DNA of 64,000 nucleotides from Phragmites australis (taxonomy: Eukaryota; Streptophyta; Magnoliopsida; Poales; Poaceae). The translations under genes and the position numbers were made by a program. A model generated the notes under the pieces. The model was not told where the DNA came from and searched no databases. It worked only from the letters and a program-made list of their open reading frames with translations. This document shows positions 58,741 through 64,000 of the stretch, one piece after another. The stretch spans positions 43,743,001 to 43,807,000 of the forward strand of contig NC_084921.1 of the NCBI RefSeq assembly GCF_958298935.1. The letters run 5' to 3'. Position 1 is the first letter of the stretch; every line of letters begins with the position of its first letter.

Positions 58741-61700
58741 TCCAGTCGTTATTCCTAAGAAATGCTACCATTGTACCTACTGCTAGAGAGAGGGTCACCT
58801 TATTAGATTTTACTTTCGCCGTAGGAGAGATGAGTGACATGAGTGAAAGTGGAGTACTCGGGACATGCACTGCCCATCCTTTGGTATACATGAATATTTT
58901 TTTCACTCTTACTCACACGTTTCAGGCGCTCTTCAGTTTCCTCCTAGAGGTAGTGCCCAATGTGGATCATACCATGATTCATATGGTCTTGGTTCGCGTG
59001 TCAGACTTTGGCAAACCACGTTTTCCCTATCCTTGCACTTGCCCTCAACGCACTAGTATTGATTTGCATACACCTGTTTCTACTGTTTTAGGACGGATGA
59101 CCCATTACTGGATTCCCAAGAGATTTTTATCTAACCTCAATACTGAGTCATACAACTATTATTCGTCTCATATGTAGGTAGCAGACAGAGGTCTAGAGAA
59201 CAAGTGGCTCATCAACTCCGGTTGTTTGCACCATATGACCAGAGATTCATCATGGTTCTCAATCCGCACCCCGACAAAGAGACACGAGTACATCACTTTC
59301 AGGGATGATCGAAAAGAAATGGTGAAAGCCAAAGGTATGGTAAAGGTGAATGAGAGTTTCACTCTTGAAGATGTGGTTTTAGTGAAGCATCTGAGATATA
59401 ATTTACTTTCTGCATCTCAGTTGTTGGATGAAGACTTGAAAGTGCGTTTCAAACACGATGCTTCTCGAGTTCTTGATTTGTCGTATTTCTCGAGTAGGGA
59501 GAGTCATTGGAGCTGATTTTCTGAGTCTTTTGGTTCTTCTTGATGCTTAATTACTTAACTCTCTTCTGAACTTTGTATGTGGTATAAGAGACTAGAGCAC
59601 ATGAATTTTGATTTGCTTTCTTGTTTGAGTGTTATAGGCTTGATCCGAGGATTGGCTAAGCTCAAGTTTGAGAATAATCTTGTTTGTGCTCCTTGTCGGC
59701 ACGACAAGATGGTCACCACTGAATGTACTTGATGTCGTCTAGAGGGACGAGGGGGTAAATAGGTGTTTCCTAAAAATTAAAACTTTGCAGCGGGTTAAAC
59801 AGTCCAGATATTCTGGGTCAAACCGGACATTCCGGAGTCCGGAGGTTCCGAGCTCAACCGGATAGTCCGGGTAAAAATAGGAAATCGAAAGCTATGAACT
59901 CCTAAGCAATTCTAATTGATTCCAAGTGTCACCACATGTTCCTAAGGTTGTATGTAACCCTTTTGACACTTCACCTGCAGCTAAAAACACACAATCACTT
60001 AGATCGGAGCAAATCACCCAAAATCAACTAAAATAACAATGAAAGCAAAGGAGACGCGAATTTGTTTCTTGAAGTTCAGATCCAATGATCCTACGTCTCC
60101 ATTGAGGTGCTCACAAAGAGCAGGGTTTCTCTCAACCCTTATCCTCACTGAGCGATCACGGAGATCAAACTCGGGTCTTACTCAACTTTCCTCTTTCCTT
60201 GTGGAGGTGAGGATGACCTTCACAAATTTTCCAGGACACTCCACAAGATTGGGTGCTCTCTGGGTGACGTCTAGCCATCTAGGAGCTCAGAGCTCAAAGA
60301 GTAAAGAACATGAATCGATAACTTGATGATGAACTAAAATGCTCAAAGATGGATTTATGCTCACAAGCACTCGATCTCACTTTCCTAGCCCAACTCTCAA
60401 ATCCTTGCAAGATTTAATGCACTAGAGGAGTTGAACGGATCTAAAGAGGCTTTGAATGCTTTTGTCTCAAGGTGGTTCATCAGCAAATGAAGGAGGGGGT
60501 ATTTAAACCCATCCCCAAAAACTAGCTGTTACAGTATTTTTTGAATTGACCCGGAGTATCTGGATCAACTCATATACTCTGAGTTGGTACTAAAATGCTC
60601 AGCTGCGAGCCATGTTTGGAACCCAACCTAGAGGGTCCGGATAGACAATAAAACCCGGAGTATCCAGGTTAACCAGGAGACTCCGGGTGAAACACTTTGA
60701 CTCAAGCCGAGCACCTCTACGGAGCAGCATCCGGAGACTCCGGGTTGTACTCCAACACCAAACCGAACACCCCCTACCGGAGCTAAACTCGTAGACTCCG
60801 GCCAACCCGGAGTGTCCAAGTCAACCCAGAGACTCCGTGTTCAGAAAAAGACTAAGAACTACTCGGTGTTCGTAGGGTGATTTGTGACTCCCATCTTTCA
60901 TCTAAAAGAGTCATTTGAGCACTGAGACATCTTGAAGTCAGTCTAAACGCATCCCTATTGATAGAACGACACACCTATACTCAAATTCAAAAATAAAATA
61001 AAATAAAATTTATTGAGTGACTACGTGCTACTTCTCTTTTTTTTTTAGGGACACCAACATCATTTAACATTTTTAATTGGACTAAACCTTGTTCATAACC
61101 TTAATAAACTCATTAGTTCCTTAATCGTTTGTTATCAATTATCCAAAACCCACATAGAGAGCCTAGATGCATTTTTAGCCTCTTCTCACCCACCAGTCAA
61201 TCTGGTGATGACTGAACGACCGAGGGAACTTCTCCATATGGACACTGTTGGTCCATCTCAGGTTCGTTCAGCGGATGGGAAGTGATATATACTTATCATT
61301 ATTGATGATTTTTCTTGCTACTCTTAGGTTTGTTTCTTCTGAGCAACAATGAAGTGTTCTTACATTTTCGAAGCTTAGCTTTGAGATCATTCAAAGAACT
61401 TCCTAGTGCATTGAAAGCAATTCGCAGTGATAATGGCGCCGAGTTTAAGAATCATCTCTTCGATGCTTTTTGTTTTGAATGTTACATTGAACAATAATTT
61501 TCTGGCCCACGTGTTCCTTAGCAGAATGACGTGGTTGAAAGAAAAAATAGAACTTTGGTGGAGATGGCTAGGACAATGCTTGATGAGCATATGATTCCTA
61601 GGAGGTTTTGAGCAGAGGCTATTAGCACCGCTTGCTATATCTCTAATCGGATTTTCTTGCGCTCGATCTTGAATGTGACTTCTTATGAGTTGCGCTTTAG

Positions 61701-63300
61701 GAGGAAGCCGAAGGTTTCTCACTTAAGAGTTTTCGGATGTCGTTGCTTCATCCTAAAGCGTAATAATTTTTACAAGTTTGAGTCACGTTCTTCCGATGAG
61801 ATCTTTTTGGATTATTTGCTGCATTGTCATTCTCACAGCGTTTATAATCTTGATACTAACACCATCATGGAATCCTGTGATGCGACTTTTGATGAATCAA
61901 CCCCTTGTGCTAGCACTGTTCTTGAGAGGTGAACATGAGATGAGTGAAAGCATCTTCGTAGATGGTGACCTTCCAGTTCTCGGGGATGATGAGGATGATT
62001 CACTACTTCCTTCTACCACACTCGCTCCCGAGCTGGTTCCTGCCTCTTTGACACCAGCAGAGGGTCCTATAGCCTCTACTTTCACTTCAACTGCTTTCAA
62101 GCTTGCACCAGTGCTGGTTAAGGGGAATGTCATCTAGCAGCGCGAAGACCCTCAATATATTCAGCGGTGATACCCTCCACAGATGATGATCAGTGATCTC
62201 AATGAAAAGGTAATGAGGTCCAAATCCGCTCACCATGCTTATTTCATTGGTTCTTCTTTTGTTGCTTCTTTTGAGACCTATGATATAGGACACACTCTTG
62301 GATTCAAATTTTGCCAATGCCATACATGAATAACTAGAAAACTTTGAGAGAAACTAATTTTAGGTCCTTGTAGAGCCACCCCCTAACATTCATACCATAG
62401 GCACCAAATGGACTTTCAATAATAAACAGGGGTAGGATGGGTCTGTAGTTAGAAACAAGGCTAGACTTGTAGCTCAGGGTTTTACTCAAATAGAGGGGAT
62501 AGACTTTAGAGAGATATTTGCACCAGTAGCTAGATTAGAAGCCATTAGAATTCTCCTTGCATTTGCGGCATCCCTAGGTTTCAAGTTGTACCAAGGTTTC
62601 ATAGAGGAAGAGGTCTATGTGAAGCAATCCCCTGATTTTGAGCGCCCTAAATACCCTTATAGAGTACACAAGCTTCAGAAGACTTTGTATGGGCTTAAGC
62701 AGGCTCGTAGGGCTTGGTCTAATAGGCTTAAGTTTTTCTTGCTAGAGTATGAGTATGTGATGGGGTCAATGGATAAAACTTTGTTTACTTTTAGGCATGA
62801 CAATGATTTTCTACTTGTTCAGATATATATGAATGATATCATTTTTTGTGACTCTTCTACTGTATTTGTGGTCAAGTTTGCAGATACTATGAGCAGATAA
62901 TTTGAAATATCGATGATGGGCGAGCTCAACTTCTTCAATATGCTGTAAATCAAGCAATGCAAGCAATGTACATTCATCCACCAGACGAAGTACACCAATG
63001 ATTTATTGAAGAAGTTCAACATGAGCGATGCAAAGCCCCTAGCGACATCGATAGATACAACGACCATACTTGATTCGGATGAAGATGGTGAAAAGGTAGA
63101 CCAATGGGAGTATAGGAGCATGATTGATATCCACTTCGCCATCTTCGCCATCTATTTGTGTTGAGCAAACTCTTAATCTTAGGCTTCTTTGACATGAAAT
63201 ATTTTAAGCAAGCTAGCTTTCCTAAATTCGAGTCAATCTTCTTCGGCACACCATGCAAACACACTATTCTCGACATATACAGCTCTGCTAGTCTGGCACC
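58741..63300 (+). pseudogene. Copia-type polyprotein remnant
   Basis: In order: a gag/protease region (to 59520) with WLINSGCLHHMT where active proteases have DSG, then VRFKHDASRVLD; a GAG-pre-integrase part ending near CAPCRHDKM (59700); after a nested insertion, integrase (61190-61760) with MTERPRELLHMDTVGP, SDNGAEFK and VSHLRVFGCRCF; then reverse transcriptase (62380-62930) with [36 protein letters not shown] and YMNDIIF in place of YVDDIIF. Many in-frame stops and shifts. No LTR pair was confirmed. Dead element. Confidence 0.82.
59731..61180. mobile_element. Insertion nested in the Copia remnant, with motif array (locus 3)
   Basis: About 1.45 kb separates two consecutive parts of Copia pol. 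It starts TGATGTCGTCTAGAGGG and ends near CCTAGATGCATTTTTAGCC, whose inverse (TGCATCTAGG) is similar to the start. At 59800-59875 and 60545-60840 it carries clusters of CCGGAGT / ACTCCGG phrases. No protein recognised. The exact boundaries and target duplication are not resolved. Confidence 0.6.
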
Positions 63301-63392
63301 ACTATATGTAGTGAGCGACTTTAGTGATCAACTATAACCCATATCGAATCATATCCTCCTTGCGTATAGGGTAATCCAACAATGAAATTGTA
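63301..63392. other. Short spacer
   Basis: Nothing recognised. Confidence 0.4.
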
Positions 63393-64000
63393 TGACCCCC
63401 GCTACCGGGATCTCCTGTGCCTCTTGTATCAGTCCCTGGATTACGTAGCTAATAGGCACAATATAACAGTTGTAGTATCATAGTCAAACTTCGTACATAA
63501 AATATTAAGGTTCTAAGTACAAAAGGTTACATCCCATACCGTATATTACAAGCCTGGCCTAGCGGCCATCAAAATACACAACAGAAGCAAAAGCCCAAGC
63601 CACAAGCAGCGAGGGTGCGAGCACGACTCTAGAGACTACTCTTCATCCTCGGCTTCACCTCCAGCGAAGTCAGCATCGGCTTCTTCATCTGAATGACAGC
63701 AAGAGTGAGTACAGAAGATACTCATCAACCCCTATAATACTTTCAAAGTATTGATAGATGCATAATAGGGTAATTTCAAGGACAAGATTTTATGGTTTTA
63801 GTTTTAGCGTAAAGCAGTTTTATGCAGGTATGCAGTTATATCAACAGCTAATGTCTTTAAAATAGTTCTAATAGTTCAAAACAGGTAACCAGCTATATAT
63901 GGGGATTTTTGGTCCTGGGAGGGGCTACACCTCACTCCGCAGTCGCTATTATCACATCTGGTGTACCTCTAGTACCACACAACTTCTGGCGGATTGAGCT
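63393..64000. mobile_element. Unclassified repeat, runs off the window
   Basis: Begins TGACCCCCGCTACC and is colinear with the first part of the insertion at 48861-50150 (shared TATCAGTCCCT, GTAGCTAATA, AGAGTGAGTAC and TGATAGATGC words). Truncated by the window edge. Confidence 0.55.

Overview
The window is nuclear DNA from a grass (Poaceae), most likely a panicoid/PACMAD species. This rests on intron-bearing genes with GT-AG splice sites, AT-rich intergenic DNA around GC-rich first exons, and a typical grass repeat load: Stowaway and Tourist MITEs, Helitrons, CACTA, Copia, Gypsy, LINE and SINE remnants. I cannot name the species. No rRNA, tRNA, CRISPR or prokaryote-like operon was seen.

Four protein-coding genes can be modelled to completion, all on the minus strand. 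(1) A five-exon pentatricopeptide-type gene of the EMB1417/At4g21190 family, CDS 19187 to 16302, 297 aa, with a 3'-UTR intron. (2) A ten-exon HAD-phosphatase gene of the FMN hydrolase/riboflavin kinase family, CDS 36204 to 31988, 367 aa; the phosphatase half keeps its motifs but the riboflavin-kinase half has lost its signature loops. (3) A two-exon heavy-metal-associated isoprenylated protein, CDS 37716 to 37153, 153 aa, with a CaaX end. (4) A single-exon Dof zinc-finger transcription factor, CDS 44555 to 43959, 198 aa. A short ORF at 53726-53442 is only a candidate.

Broken genes: a truncated, multiply damaged DNA polymerase eta copy (19859-22200, +) lies head-to-head with the PPR gene. It carries an early stop, frameshifts, a catalytic Asp-to-Asn change and a Tourist-like MITE inside an exon. 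A GDSL esterase/lipase fragment lies near 8800-9105.

Layout. 1-12.3 kb: gene-poor repeats (three related Helitrons, MITEs, a putative TIR element, a Gypsy fragment). 13.06-14.7 kb: decayed L1-type LINE. 15.4-22.2 kb: PPR gene and POLH pseudogene. 24.2-31.7 kb: a motif-rich repeat and a 5.7-kb LTR retrotransposon with matching LTRs and a CTAAT target duplication. 32-37.9 kb: HAD and HIPP genes. 38-43 kb: MITEs and a SINE. 43.9-45 kb: the Dof gene. 45.6-46.3 kb: a CACTA element. 48-51.3 kb: a Gypsy remnant with a nested insertion. 53.4-55.7 kb: candidate small gene and a large inverted repeat with a nested hAT-like MITE. 57-63.3 kb: a Copia remnant split by another insertion. 63.4 kb to the end: a repeat that runs off the window.

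The four genes do not form a pathway; they are ordinary neighbours separated by repeats. The most unusual signals are the kinase-dead-looking FMN hydrolase, the POLH pseudogene whose lesions can be read individually, and three loci carrying arrays of quasi-palindromic CCGGA/TCCGG motifs inside what may be one repeat superfamily.
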